DNA from: Nitrospirota bacterium | GTDB taxonomy: Bacteria; Nitrospirota; Nitrospiria; Nitrospirales; UBA8639 | Direction of reading: 5' to 3' | NCBI GenBank assembly: GCA_029881175.1 | Contig: JAOUNC010000017.1 | Span: forward strand, 1-15,338 | Length of the DNA: 15,338 nucleotides | Part shown: one piece after another, positions 1 to 7,991 of the stretch | How the letters are laid out: the number at the start of each line of letters is the position of its first letter | Numbering within the stretch: the first letter of the stretch is position 1 | Translations under genes and position numbers: made by a program | Notes under the pieces: model-generated | The model's database searches: none | Told to the model about the DNA's origin: nothing | The model's input: only the letters and a program-made list of their open reading frames with translations

Positions 1-516
1 CCGGCAGGCACACCAGGAATGCTGCTCGTGAAGGGCCCCAATGTGATGGTTGGTTACTTAGGACGGGAAGATCTGACCGCACAAGCCCACCACGAGGGAT
101 GGTACATCACCGGTGACATTGCTCAATTTGATGAAGACGGATTTCTCATCATCACCGACCGACTGTCACGATTTTCAAAAATCGGGGGAGAAATGGTCCC
201 ACATGGACGGGTTGAAGAAGCCCTGCATCAAGCCATTGACGCTGAAGGGATGATGCTAGCCGTTACGGCCATTCCGGATGATCGCAAAGGCGAACAACTG
301 GTCGTCTTACACCTGCTCGACGAATCAGACATCCCCAATTTACTCGAAAAAACGGCCGCCAACGGCCTTCCCAATCTGTTTCTTCCCAGACGCGACAACT
401 TCATCAAAGTCGACCACCTGCCGATCTTAGGAACCGGGAAGTTGGATTTACGTGCTCTCAAGCGCCTCGCGCTGGAATATACAACCAAGTCAGACCGCTC
501 CTCTGAGAAAACGTAG
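1..516 (+). CDS. aas: Aas-like acyl-ACP synthetase / acyl-phospholipid acyltransferase, C-terminal part (5' end outside window)
   Basis: The frame is open from base 1 and ends with TAG at 514-516, so only the last 171 codons are present. The fragment is the end of an ANL-superfamily adenylation domain. It has a GWYITGD motif, then the hinge and core motif DRLSRFSKIGGE, and near the end GTGKLDLRALK, whose lysine corresponds to the A10 catalytic lysine that completes adenylation. The RFSKIGGEMV wording resembles the acyl-ACP synthetase half of Aas (2-acylglycerophosphoethanolamine acyltransferase/acyl-ACP synthetase) more than acyl-CoA ligases or peptide synthetases. In Aas proteins this domain activates a fatty acid with ATP and loads it on ACP for reacylation of lysophospholipids at the inner membrane. 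The acyltransferase and any transporter part would lie upstream and cannot be seen, so a stand-alone acyl-ACP ligase remains possible. The amidohydrolase gene follows after 33 bp on the same strand, probably in one operon. Confidence 0.7.
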   Translation, partial: PAGTPGMLLVKGPNVMVGYLGREDLTAQAHHEGWYITGDIAQFDEDGFLIITDRLSRFSKIGGEMVPHGRVEEALHQAIDAEGMMLAVTAIPDDRKGEQLVVLHLLDESDIPNLLEKTAANGLPNLFLPRRDNFIKVDHLPILGTGKLDLRALKRLALEYTTKSDRSSEKT

Positions 517-549
517 CCTGTCTCTGGCATTCCTGACAGGGAGGAACAG

Positions 550-1581
550 ATGACCGCCATGCCCCAACTCAAACAACGGGAAAAATCTCTCATCGATTGC
601 CACGTGCATCTAGCTGCGTTGCCGGAAGGCACCAACGGCTGCCTGATTTCCGAGAAAATGTTGAAGAGCCCGCTTTTCCGCTTTTTATTATGGAAGCACC
701 AACTGTCGCCCACTGATCCTGCGGCAGCCAATCGGAAATACATCCAAGATCTATTGGAGGAATTACGTGCATCACAACATGTGCAACAAGCCGTGTTATT
801 GGGAATGGATGGGGTCTATACTAATGATGGTCGAATGGATCCCCATGCAACGGAGTTTCTCATCAGTAATGACTATGTTCTGGAGCAAGCCAAGGCACAC
901 CCCAACGAATTTTTAGCTGGCGTGTCCATCAACCCGCAACGCATCGACGCCATTGAAGAGCTCCAGCGTTGCGCAGAATTGGGAGCCACGCTTGTGAAGG
1001 TCCTCCCCAATGCCCAGCAATTCGATCCTGGACATTACCGTTACAAAAAATTCTACCGGGAGTTAGCCAGACTCGGCCTTCCCTTACTCAGTCATGTGGG
1101 ATATGAATTTAGCCTGATCGGCAAAGATCAATCCGTCGGTGACCCAAACCGCCTGCAGACCGCCCTGGAAGAAGGGGCCACCGTCATCGCCGCCCATGGC
1201 TGCAGCTATGGACTGATGGTGTATGAAAAGTTTTATCCAACGATTTTGCAATTCGTCAATCGGTATCCCAATTTCTATGCCGATATTTCAGCCCTCACAC
1301 TCCCCAATCGACTCGGCATGTTACTCAAACTCCGCCACCATCCAGAAATTTTCGACCGCTTGATTTTTGGTACCGATTATCCCCTCTCGGTCTTTCATCT
1401 CCCTCTGTGGGGTCTCGCATCTTTCTCCACCATTCGCCGCATGATGCTGACCACGAATCGGTTCGACCGACAATACCTCGTCTGCCAAAACATGGGACTA
1501 GGCTTCGTATCCTTCAACACCATCATCCAATCAACTCAACCCTCGCTCCCATCAGATGCCCTTCCCTCCACGGACATCTAA
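550..1581 (+). CDS. Amidohydrolase family (Amidohydro_2-type) metal-dependent hydrolase
   Basis: This is a 343-residue TIM-barrel hydrolase of the amidohydrolase superfamily. Expected metal and catalytic positions are visible in order: H18 and H20 in IDCHVH on strand 1, a lysine (K150) in TLVKVLP, H182 in LLSHVGYEF, H216 in IAAHGCSYG, and D276 in LIFGTDYPLS. This is the pattern of the Amidohydro_2 branch, which includes decarboxylases and lactonases; the substrate cannot be told from sequence. No signal peptide is seen, so it should be cytoplasmic. The start is supported by a strong Shine-Dalgarno stretch, AGGGAGGA at 538-545, four bases before the ATG. It follows the aas-like gene by 33 bp, which suggests co-transcription. 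The last 25 residues or so are low in conserved features. Confidence 0.85.
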   Translation: MTAMPQLKQREKSLIDCHVHLAALPEGTNGCLISEKMLKSPLFRFLLWKHQLSPTDPAAANRKYIQDLLEELRASQHVQQAVLLGMDGVYTNDGRMDPHATEFLISNDYVLEQAKAHPNEFLAGVSINPQRIDAIEELQRCAELGATLVKVLPNAQQFDPGHYRYKKFYRELARLGLPLLSHVGYEFSLIGKDQSVGDPNRLQTALEEGATVIAAHGCSYGLMVYEKFYPTILQFVNRYPNFYADISALTLPNRLGMLLKLRHHPEIFDRLIFGTDYPLSVFHLPLWGLASFSTIRRMMLTTNRFDRQYLVCQNMGLGFVSFNTIIQSTQPSLPSDALPSTDI

Positions 1582-1688
1582 AGCCACACACCTTTTCGCA
1601 TTGCCTCGTTCCCTATAAAGATTCGCTGAAAAAACTCCGAAAACATCTATCAATAGTGCCTTGAGATCATCCCCAAGAAAAGGTGTAA

Positions 1689-1725
1689 GGGGCCGATGGA
1701 TGAACAGATAGGATCCATCGGGTCC
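1689..1725 (+). promoter_or_regulatory. Stem-loop in the leader of the response-regulator operon
   Basis: The arms GGGGCCGATGGAT (1689-1701) and ATCCATCGGGTCC (1713-1725) pair over 13 positions with one G-G mismatch and one G-U pair, around an 11-base loop. The nine innermost pairs are perfect. The hairpin ends 11 bases before the AGGAG ribosome binding site of the next gene. No T-run follows it, so it does not look like an intrinsic terminator. It may be a leader structure affecting mRNA stability or translation, or a DNA palindrome bound by a regulator. Confidence 0.45.
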
Positions 1726-1751
1726 GCTTACTCAATAGGAGAACCTCTATC

Positions 1752-2135
1752 ATGAGCCGTGTATTAATTACTGATGATTCATTACTTCAACGCAAAACTC
1801 TTTCTGCTATCGTCGCCGAGGCCGGGCACCAAGTGGAGACAGCCTGCAACGGCCAAGAAGCCCTTGAAAAAATCCGGACCAACCCGCCCGATTGCATGCT
1901 GTTGGACATGCTCATGCCCATCATGGATGGAATCCAAGTTCTCGAGCAGTTGGAATCTCAAGGCGTCAAAATACCGGTCATCGTTCTCACCGCCGATGTA
2001 CAGGAATGGTTGAAGGACCGATGCCTGGAATTAGGCGTCAAGACATTCTTAAACAAACCCGTGAAACAAGACCACTTGCGACAAGCCCTAGAAAACATTT
2101 TCTCTGCCACGGTACCCACGGAGGCTCCGTGCTGA
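1752..2135 (+). CDS. CheY-like single-domain response regulator (intact copy)
   Basis: The 127-residue product is a stand-alone receiver domain without an output domain. All conserved positions are present: acidic pair D8-D9 in LITDDS, phospho-acceptor D52 in CMLLDMLMPIMDG, T80 in VIVLTAD, and K102 in FLNKPVK. It should be phosphorylated on D52 and act by protein contact or as a relay carrier. AGGAG at 1737-1741 lies ten bases before the ATG. A paralogue lies at 2275-2660, a CheC phosphatase at 2651 and a hybrid kinase with an Hpt domain at 3264. The kinase Hpt is the likely phosphate donor and CheC the likely phosphatase; both links are inferred from gene order. Bases 1831-1930 are almost identical to 2354-2452 in the paralogue, while the flanks are clearly diverged. 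Confidence 0.92.
   Translation: MSRVLITDDSLLQRKTLSAIVAEAGHQVETACNGQEALEKIRTNPPDCMLLDMLMPIMDGIQVLEQLESQGVKIPVIVLTADVQEWLKDRCLELGVKTFLNKPVKQDHLRQALENIFSATVPTEAPC
1831..1930 (+). repeat. Near-identical tract shared with 2354-2452 (copy 1)
   Basis: Bases 1831-1908 match 2354-2431 over 78 bp with one difference (G at 1876, A at 2399). The next 20-base identity (1911-1930 and 2433-2452) is offset by one because two bases in this copy face one base in the other. Outside the tract the two genes are only moderately similar and codon usage differs. The pattern fits recent gene conversion between paralogues. Confidence 0.9.
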
Positions 2136-2275
2136 TAAGTGGCTTGCAGGTTGAGACCCCACAAAAGGGTCTTCAGGAAGGTCAACATCGCGACCAATTC
2201 CAAAACATTCACCTATACCCAAAAGGCCTCTTGTTGAAAATCCACCTGACGTCAAAAAAGGAGCATGGCCCCTGA
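2129..2275 (+). pseudogene. Possible decayed 5' remnant of a second cheC (48 codons)
   Basis: A GTG at 2129, overlapping the stop of the first response regulator, opens a frame of 48 codons ending in TGA at 2273-2275; that stop overlaps the ATG of the next gene as TGATG. A GGAGG at 2120-2124 precedes it. The junction aligns without gaps with the start of the real cheC at 2651, where the pattern is likewise a ribosome site, a start codon overlapping the regulator stop, then ATAAGT. A gapless protein alignment with the CheC N-terminus gives about 10 identities in 38 positions by eye, including I3, S4, Q7, Q12, K32, L36 and I38. The key E13 and N16 are absent. It may be a remnant from duplication of a regulator-cheC pair, a small coupled ORF, or chance. 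Confidence 0.3.
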
Positions 2276-2660
2276 TGAGCCGAATTCTCATTACCGATGA
2301 TTCATCATCTCAACGCATTATCCTATCCGGCATCCTCGAAAAACTAGGGCATGAAGTGGAGACAGCCTGCAACGGCCAAGAAGCCCTTGAAAAAATCCAG
2401 ACCAACCCGCCCGATTGCATGCTGTTGGACACCTCATGCCCATCATGGATGGTCTCCAAACACTTGAAGCCTTAAAGGCCAGAAACATCACAGTGCCCAT
2501 CATCATGCTCACGGCTGACATCCAGGAATGGCTGAAAGCCCGATGCCTCGAACTCGGTGCCACCATGTTTTTGAATAAACCGATCAAGCAGGCCAAATTA
2601 CAGGAGGCGTTACAACAGATTCTCCCTACACCACAACCCACGGAGATCCCATGCACATAA
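2275..2660 (+). pseudogene. Second CheY-like response regulator, broken by a one-base frameshift
   Basis: The frame from ATG 2275 encodes a receiver N-terminus with D8-D9 (LITDDS) and D52 (CMLLD), then leaves the receiver pattern directly after D52 and stops at 2473-2475. The missing part continues in the -1 frame: LMPIMDG, IIMLTAD, FLNKPIK, ending at TAA 2658-2660. Comparison with the intact paralogue shows one base missing at about 2432, where the paralogue has TG and this copy has a single C. Joining the frames restores a normal receiver of about 128 residues. AAGGAG at 2258-2263 gives a good ribosome site, and the 3' end overlaps cheC by ten bases. There is no slippery heptamer. If real, the short product keeps the phospho-acceptor but lacks the switch threonine and lysine and would be inactive. 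A sequencing or assembly error at the repeat is the main alternative. Confidence 0.85.
2354..2452 (+). repeat. Near-identical tract shared with 1831-1930 (copy 2, carries the frameshift)
   Basis: This is the counterpart of the tract in the first response regulator. It contains the one-base deletion at about 2432, close to its downstream end. The rest of this gene has diverged from its paralogue, so the local identity is out of line with the age of the duplication. Confidence 0.9.
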
Positions 2661-3277
2661 GTCCCGAGCAACTGGATGCCCTACAAGAATTGCTGAACAT
2701 TGGCGTGGGACGAGCCGCTGGATCGCTCAATCAAATGTTGGAAAAACCGATCCGTTTGCATATCCCATTTATTCAACTAGGGAAAATGGAGGAACTTTCT
2801 CAAGAAGTCCAGAAAATGAAGGACACCACATTGTCCTCCGTGCAATTACCCTTTACAGGAACAGTTTCCGGAGCCTCCTGCCTACTCTTTCCTACCAAAA
2901 GCGCGAAAGCATTGGTCCTCGCCTTAACGGGAGAATCAGAAGATCCAGACACCATGGATTCCCTGCGGGAAGCCACACTCACCGAAATTGGCAACATTGT
3001 GCTGAACGGCGTCATGGGCTCATTGGCCAATATTCTCAAACATCAACTCATCTATTCGGTGCCGTTTTATCAAGAAACCTCGATACAGGAATTACTACAA
3101 CCCACACCCTCAGATTCTTCAGAAATCATCCTTTGGGCTCAAACTCAATTTACCATTCAGGAGTACAATTTAACGGGAGACATCATGCTCATGTTCGGGG
3201 TTCCTGACTTGGGGCTCCTCGTGAGCGCCGTCAGCGAAACCCTGTTTTCCTCTACCGGGCCACATGCCTCAACTTGA
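2651..3277 (+). CDS. cheC: CheC-type CheY-P phosphatase
   Basis: This is a 208-residue CheC/CheX/FliY-family protein with both phosphatase half-sites. Site 1 is DALQELLNIGVG (D9, E13, N16), with P39 following 22 residues after N16. Site 2 is LTEIGNIVLNG (E112, N115), with P138 again 22 residues after the asparagine. Paired E and N residues are those CheC uses to direct water onto the phospho-aspartate of CheY-P. At site 2 the usual D/S four residues before E is an alanine (A108), so the two sites may differ in strength. The start codon overlaps the end of the second regulator by ten bases, with GGAG at 2642-2645. The 3' end overlaps the kinase gene by 14 bases. No chemotaxis genes are nearby, so the likely substrate is the adjacent CheY-like regulator, a receiver of the kinase, or both; this is inferred. 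Confidence 0.88.
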   Translation: MHISPEQLDALQELLNIGVGRAAGSLNQMLEKPIRLHIPFIQLGKMEELSQEVQKMKDTTLSSVQLPFTGTVSGASCLLFPTKSAKALVLALTGESEDPDTMDSLREATLTEIGNIVLNGVMGSLANILKHQLIYSVPFYQETSIQELLQPTPSDSSEIILWAQTQFTIQEYNLTGDIMLMFGVPDLGLLVSAVSETLFSSTGPHAST

Positions 3278-6200
3278 TACCTCCCTCAACCTTGAAATCC
3301 TTGATCATCTTCCCCAAGGCGTGTTCATCATGCGTCGGGATGGAATCATTGCTTTTTGGAACCATTGCCTGGAAAATTGGACAGGCATTCTCAAATCCAC
3401 CATCGTTGGGAGTTCCATTGAGACTCATTTTCCTCATTTAAGCACCCCCAAATATACCTCACGATTTGAGCCCCTGTTCCAAGGGGGCCCCCCAGCCACA
3501 TTCGCGTCGCAGTTTCATCCGCAATTTCTGCCGTGCACCCTTCCCAATGGCCAACCACGAATTCAGCAAACCACGGCCAAAGCCATATGGGACAATCACG
3601 CCCAAGAATGGAAGGCCTTGGTCATCATTCAAGATATCTCCTCCCTACATCGGCAAGTTGCGGAATCCCAACGCCTCCGGAAACAGGCGCAGACAGAAAT
3701 CGTCGAACGCCAGAGACACCAACGTCTACTTGAGGCCATTCGTCACATCGAATCAACCTTTATTTCTAACCAAAATGCCGATCAAACCTTCAATCAAGTC
3801 CTTATTCAATTATTAGCGATATCAGAGAGTGCCTATGGCTTTATTGGAGAAGTGCGCTATCAGGATGGGAAGCCCTATCTTACGACTCATGCCATCACCA
3901 ATATTGCTTGGAATGAAGAAACCCAAGCCCTCTATGATCGGTATGCTCCAAACATGGATTTCTTCAATCTCCATACGCTGTTTGCAAGGGTGTTAACAAC
4001 CGGAGAACCCATCATTGCAAATGATCCTCTGCCTAATCCCAGGAGCGGGGGACTTCCAGAAGGCCATCCAGCGCTCAATGCCTTCCTTGGAATTCCTATA
4101 TTCCATGGCGGTCAATTTTTGGGAATGGCGGGCCTAGGCAACCGAGCCCAAGGGTATGATTCCGAACTTTTGGACTATCTCCAACCACTTCTCGCCTCTT
4201 GTGGAAAAATTCTTCATGCCTTCCAAAACGAACAAGAACACCAGAGAGCACAAATCGCTCTGGGCGAGAGTGAAGAACGCCTCACCCTGGCGACGTCCTC
4301 TGCTGGAATGGGCATTTGGGACTGGGCCATAACCGACAACGTTCTGACATGGGATGCCACCATGTATGCCCTCTATAAAGTGGCACCTGCCCAATTTAGT
4401 GGCGCCTATGAAGCCTGGGCAAAGGGCATCCACCCAGATGACCGTGAATCTGCGGAAGAAGAACTTCGCCTGGCCTTAGAGGGCAAGAAAGATTTCAATA
4501 CCGAGTTTCGAATCATTTGGAGGGATCAATCAATTCATCACATTGCGGCCAGGGGGATTGTTCAACGAGACAAGCATGGCAAGCCTGTTCGCATGATCGG
4601 CGTGAATTGGGATATTACGGTGAAAAAAAAGGAAGAAGAAAACCGTGCACATCTTCAACGTGCCATTGATCAAGGTGTGGAAGGGGTTGCCCTGCTTGAT
4701 CAACACGGAAGATATACCTATATCAATCGGGCTCACGCCGGAATGTATGGCTACACAGCAGATGAGCTTTTGGGTCAATCATGGAAAATGCTCTATTCCA
4801 AAGACCAGTTAACCTATATCGATGGCAATTGCCTGTTTCATCTCCAAAATTCTGGAAAATGGCAAGGAGAGCTTGTGGGCCTGCGGAAAGACGGGACGAG
4901 TTTCCCCATTGAGATCTCCCTATCCCTTCTTTTCAATAAAGATCAATCAGCAGCCGGTCTCGTCTGCACTTGTCGAGATATTACGGAACGGAAGCGGGCT
5001 GAGGAACGGTTCCGGCAAGCCGTGGAAAGCGCACCAAGCGGGATGATCATGATCAATTCACAGGGCCACATTGTCTTAACCAATCAGGCAATTTCCCAAT
5101 TGTTTGGATACGAACCCGAGGAATTGATAGGAGCCTCTATCGAACGGTTGGTCCCAGATCGTTTCAAGACTGCGCACCCCAAACACCGATCCCAATTTTT
5201 CTCCAATCCTTCTCCAAGGAGAATGGGGGGAGGCCGAGACCTCTTTGGCCTTCGTAAGAATGGCACAGAAGTGCCTATTGAAATTGGCCTGAATCCGCTC
5301 AAGACCGATGAAGGCACCTTTGTGTTGGCATCGGTCGTGGATATTAGCGCAAGAAAGCTGGAGGAAGAGCGATTTCGTTTGGTCGTGGAAACCACTCCCA
5401 ATGGCATGATTATGATAGACGCATCGGGCAAGATTGTCCTGGTCAACCAGCTCACTGAATCATTATTCGGATTTTCACGAGCCGAATTGATTGGCCAACC
5501 AATTGAATTGTTGATTCCACCGCGCTTCAGACAAGATCACCCCCAGCATCGGTCAGGATATGTGGCGGAAGTCAATCCCCATCCCGTGATGGGGAAAGGC
5601 CGAGAACTATGCGGACTGCACAAAGATGGCCGTGAAATTCCTATTGAGGTCGGACTGAATCCCATTGAAACGCAGGAGGGACGTTTTATTTTAGCCTCGA
5701 TTGTCGACATTACCCAACGTAAAGCCGCCGAGGAACAAATGCAGAAGGACGCCAAGGATCTTGAGGAAACAAACAAAGAACTCGTCATCACCCGTGACCA
5801 AGCGCTTGCCGCCGCACGTTCAAAAAGCGAATTCCTGGCTACCATGAGTCATGAAATCCGGACCCCCTTGAATGGGGTCATCGGCATGACCGACCTGCTT
5901 CTGCGCACGGGATTAGGCCCCGATCAGCATGAGATGGTGGAAACGGTGAAACATTCTGGAGAATTCCTTCTCACTCTCATTAACGATATTCTAGATTTTT
6001 CAAAAGTTGACGCCGGAAAATTAGATTTGGAAGTCATTGACTTTGACATACGGACGGCGGTTGATGAAGTTTTAGATATCCTTGCAGAACGAGCCGGTCA
6101 AAAAAATCTTGAACTGATTGGCTTAATCTATGCCACAACCCCTCTGCAATTACGAGGTGATCCGGGACGAATCAGACAGATTCTTTTCAATCTCATCGGG

Positions 6201-7907
6201 AATGCGATTAAATTTACCCAAGAAGGAGAAATTGTGGTTGACGTCTCCGTGGTGGAAACACTCACGAACACCACAACTCTTCGTTTTGCCGTCACCGACA
6301 CGGGAATTGGCATCACTCCTGAAACTCAGCAAACGCTCTTCGAATCATTTACCCAGGCGGATAGCTCAACGACCAGAAAGTTCGGCGGCACGGGATTAGG
6401 ATTGGCCATCTGTAAACAATTGGTGACCCTGATGCATGGAGAAATTGGAGTAATCAGTGAAGAAGGGCACGGGAGTACCTTTTGGTTTACCATTCCCCTG
6501 GCACATAAGACCGCCTCTTCACCGACCGCCATCCCGAGGATCACACTCCGTGACCGTCGAGTCTGTATCGTGGAAACACATGATACGATCCGATTTCTCC
6601 TACAGCATTATGTCCAATCCTGGGGCATGGTCTGTGAAGTCGCACAAAATGGGAAGGAAGGCGTAGTCCTGCTCCAGGAGAGAGCCAATCAGGGGAAACC
6701 CTTCGAAATTGCTCTGCTGGACCATCGACTAACCGAAACCGTACAAGAAGATGGTTTCTCCTTGGCCGCACACATCCGGCGCACTCCCGAGATCGCCCAG
6801 ACACCTCTGATCCTCCTCACCGCACTTGGAAAACGGGGCGAGGGAAAAGCGGCTGAAGCAGCCGGGTTCAATGGCTACCTCACAAAACCGGTTCGACATG
6901 CTCAATTACAGCAATGTTTACAAATGGTGCTGGAAACACAGGCTTCTTCGACTGCGCCTTCCTGTCCAGGTCAGACAGGGATAATCACTCGGCATTCGGT
7001 GGAAGAGGCCCAGGCGCGCGCACAAACCCAGATTCTCCTGGCTGAAGATAATATCGTCAACCAGAAAGTGGCAGTACGCATGTTGCATAAACTCGGGTAT
7101 CAGGTTGATATCGTAGGGAACGGTCTGGACGCCATTGAGGCCCTAGCTCGCACGGCCTATGACCTGATATTCATGGATTGCCAAATGCCAGAAATGGATG
7201 GCTTAGAAGCCACACGAAAAATCAGAAAGGCAGAAAGTAAAAAGTTAGAAGTAAGTCGTAAGGAGCAAGGGATAGACCATTCTGACACTCCTGACTCCTC
7301 TCTCCTGACTCCTCTCTGTTCTCGGATGCCCATCATTGCCCTGACGGCCAATGCATTGTCTGGAGATCGGGAGGCTTGTCTTAAAGCCGGCATGGACGAT
7401 TTCTTGGCAAAACCAGTCCGACTGGAAGAACTCTCGGCCATGATCTCTAAATGGCTACCTCATCAAATACCCAGTAAAGAGGCTGATCCTCCTATGCCTG
7501 CCACCACAAGAGAAGACTCTACTCCCAGACCTCCTTGTCTAGATGAAACGATCCTCAACAATCTCAAGGCGCTTGGTGGCGATGACGATCCTGAATTTTT
7601 CCTCACGGTAATTGATCAATTTCTCTCAGATCTCCCTCGTCACCTCGAAGACATTAAACAGTCCATCGAGAGGCAAGACGCTGAAGCGTTAATCAAGGCA
7701 GCCCATGCCTGCAAGGGCTCCTCGCGATCAATCGGCGCCACCTGGCTAGCTGAAATCAGTTATACCTTGGAATTGATGGGACGAGAAGGCGCGATGGAAG
7801 CCGCAACAGCCAAATTCGAGAAATGGCTTCAAGAACAAGAGCGTACGATCCACGCCCTCCAACAAGATCGAGAACAACAGACTGCGGACGTAAAAAGTGA
7901 GGAGTAA
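3264..7907 (+). CDS. Large soluble hybrid sensor histidine kinase (PAS-GAF-PAS4-HisKA-HATPase-REC-REC-Hpt)
   Basis: The 1547-residue kinase has no membrane segment and should sense cytoplasmic signals. Approximate domains: PAS 8-130, GAF 150-315, PAS 338-455, PAS 464-578, two tandem similar PAS 583-703 and 704-825, HisKA with H863 in [13 protein letters not shown], and HATPase with N976/N980, D1012 (DTGIGI) and G1041-G1042 (GGTGLGL). A first REC of about 1090-1220 keeps phospho-acceptor D1153 but has E-T in place of the acidic pair. A second REC of about 1256-1400 has E1261, D1262, D1305 and K1383. A C-terminal Hpt has H1481 in AAHACKGSS. This is the layout of a BarA/ArcB-like multistep phosphorelay kinase, with H863 to D1305 to H1481 as the expected path and a stand-alone regulator as likely acceptor. 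ATG 3264 overlaps cheC by 14 bases and lies just before the first PAS. Codons 1325-1353 are an in-frame repeat insertion in the second REC, and a related repeat forms the gene end. Confidence 0.93.
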   Translation: MPQLDTSLNLEILDHLPQGVFIMRRDGIIAFWNHCLENWTGILKSTIVGSSIETHFPHLSTPKYTSRFEPLFQGGPPATFASQFHPQFLPCTLPNGQPRIQQTTAKAIWDNHAQEWKALVIIQDISSLHRQVAESQRLRKQAQTEIVERQRHQRLLEAIRHIESTFISNQNADQTFNQVLIQLLAISESAYGFIGEVRYQDGKPYLTTHAITNIAWNEETQALYDRYAPNMDFFNLHTLFARVLTTGEPIIANDPLPNPRSGGLPEGHPALNAFLGIPIFHGGQFLGMAGLGNRAQGYDSELLDYLQPLLASCGKILHAFQNEQEHQRAQIALGESEERLTLATSSAGMGIWDWAITDNVLTWDATMYALYKVAPAQFSGAYEAWAKGIHPDDRESAEEELRLALEGKKDFNTEFRIIWRDQSIHHIAARGIVQRDKHGKPVRMIGVNWDITVKKKEEENRAHLQRAIDQGVEGVALLDQHGRYTYINRAHAGMYGYTADELLGQSWKMLYSKDQLTYIDGNCLFHLQNSGKWQGELVGLRKDGTSFPIEISLSLLFNKDQSAAGLVCTCRDITERKRAEERFRQAVESAPSGMIMINSQGHIVLTNQAISQLFGYEPEELIGASIERLVPDRFKTAHPKHRSQFFSNPSPRRMGGGRDLFGLRKNGTEVPIEIGLNPLKTDEGTFVLASVVDISARKLEEERFRLVVETTPNGMIMIDASGKIVLVNQLTESLFGFSRAELIGQPIELLIPPRFRQDHPQHRSGYVAEVNPHPVMGKGRELCGLHKDGREIPIEVGLNPIETQEGRFILASIVDITQRKAAEEQMQKDAKDLEETNKELVITRDQALAAARSKSEFLATMSHEIRTPLNGVIGMTDLLLRTGLGPDQHEMVETVKHSGEFLLTLINDILDFSKVDAGKLDLEVIDFDIRTAVDEVLDILAERAGQKNLELIGLIYATTPLQLRGDPGRIRQILFNLIGNAIKFTQEGEIVVDVSVVETLTNTTTLRFAVTDTGIGITPETQQTLFESFTQADSSTTRKFGGTGLGLAICKQLVTLMHGEIGVISEEGHGSTFWFTIPLAHKTASSPTAIPRITLRDRRVCIVETHDTIRFLLQHYVQSWGMVCEVAQNGKEGVVLLQERANQGKPFEIALLDHRLTETVQEDGFSLAAHIRRTPEIAQTPLILLTALGKRGEGKAAEAAGFNGYLTKPVRHAQLQQCLQMVLETQASSTAPSCPGQTGIITRHSVEEAQARAQTQILLAEDNIVNQKVAVRMLHKLGYQVDIVGNGLDAIEALARTAYDLIFMDCQMPEMDGLEATRKIRKAESKKLEVSRKEQGIDHSDTPDSSLLTPLCSRMPIIALTANALSGDREACLKAGMDDFLAKPVRLEELSAMISKWLPHQIPSKEADPPMPATTREDSTPRPPCLDETILNNLKALGGDDDPEFFLTVIDQFLSDLPRHLEDIKQSIERQDAEALIKAAHACKGSSRSIGATWLAEISYTLELMGREGAMEAATAKFEKWLQEQERTIHALQQDREQQTADVKSEE
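7232..7322 (+). repeat. Heptad-periodic inverted repeat inserted in frame in the second REC domain
   Basis: A purine-rich arm (7232-7270) reads in steps of seven: AAAGTAA, AAAGTTA, GAAGTAA, GTCGTAA, GGAGCAA. After a short centre comes a pyrimidine-rich arm with a perfect tandem 14-mer, CTCCTGACTCCTCT, at 7288-7301 and 7302-7315. Read on the other strand, the second arm is again made of AGGAGTC-like heptads, so the element is an imperfect palindrome. It shares GTAAAAAGT and GTAAGGAGCAAG with the element at 7890-7986, spaced 21 bases here and 14 there, both multiples of seven. It resembles the short tandemly repeated heptanucleotide families known from cyanobacteria. Confidence 0.75.
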
Positions 7908-7986
7908 GGAGCAAGAGGAGGAGAACGCGAAGACACATTCTCTCATTCTTCTTGCTTCATACTTGTTACTTCTCACTCCTTACTTC
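7890..7986 (+). repeat. Second heptad-periodic inverted repeat, spanning the kinase stop codon and the convergent gap
   Basis: The left arm (7890-7932) has heptads such as GTAAAAA, GTGAGGA, GTAAGGA and GCAAGAG. The right arm (7937-7986), read in reverse complement, has GAAGTAA, GGAGTGA, GAAGTAA and GAAGCAA. The arms can fold into a long imperfect stem with several G-U pairs. The final kinase codons (VKSEE) and the TAA at 7905-7907 are made of this element, which fills most of the 84-bp gap to the convergent dapL gene. It may act as a bidirectional terminator or 3' stabiliser, although no clean stem with a T-run is seen. Confidence 0.75.
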
Positions 7987-7991
7987 ATCGA

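Noticed and set aside
228..743. 171-codon frame on the minus strand
   Set aside because: It crosses the ends of two well-supported plus-strand genes and has a composition typical of an antisense shadow.
2275..2475. Programmed -1 ribosomal frameshift in the second response regulator
   Set aside because: There is no slippery X-XXY-YYZ heptamer around 2425-2435 and no obvious downstream pseudoknot. The paralogue shows a simple one-base difference instead.
7232..7986. CRISPR-like or satellite array
   Set aside because: The repeats are contiguous seven-base units arranged as palindromes, without unique spacers of even length.
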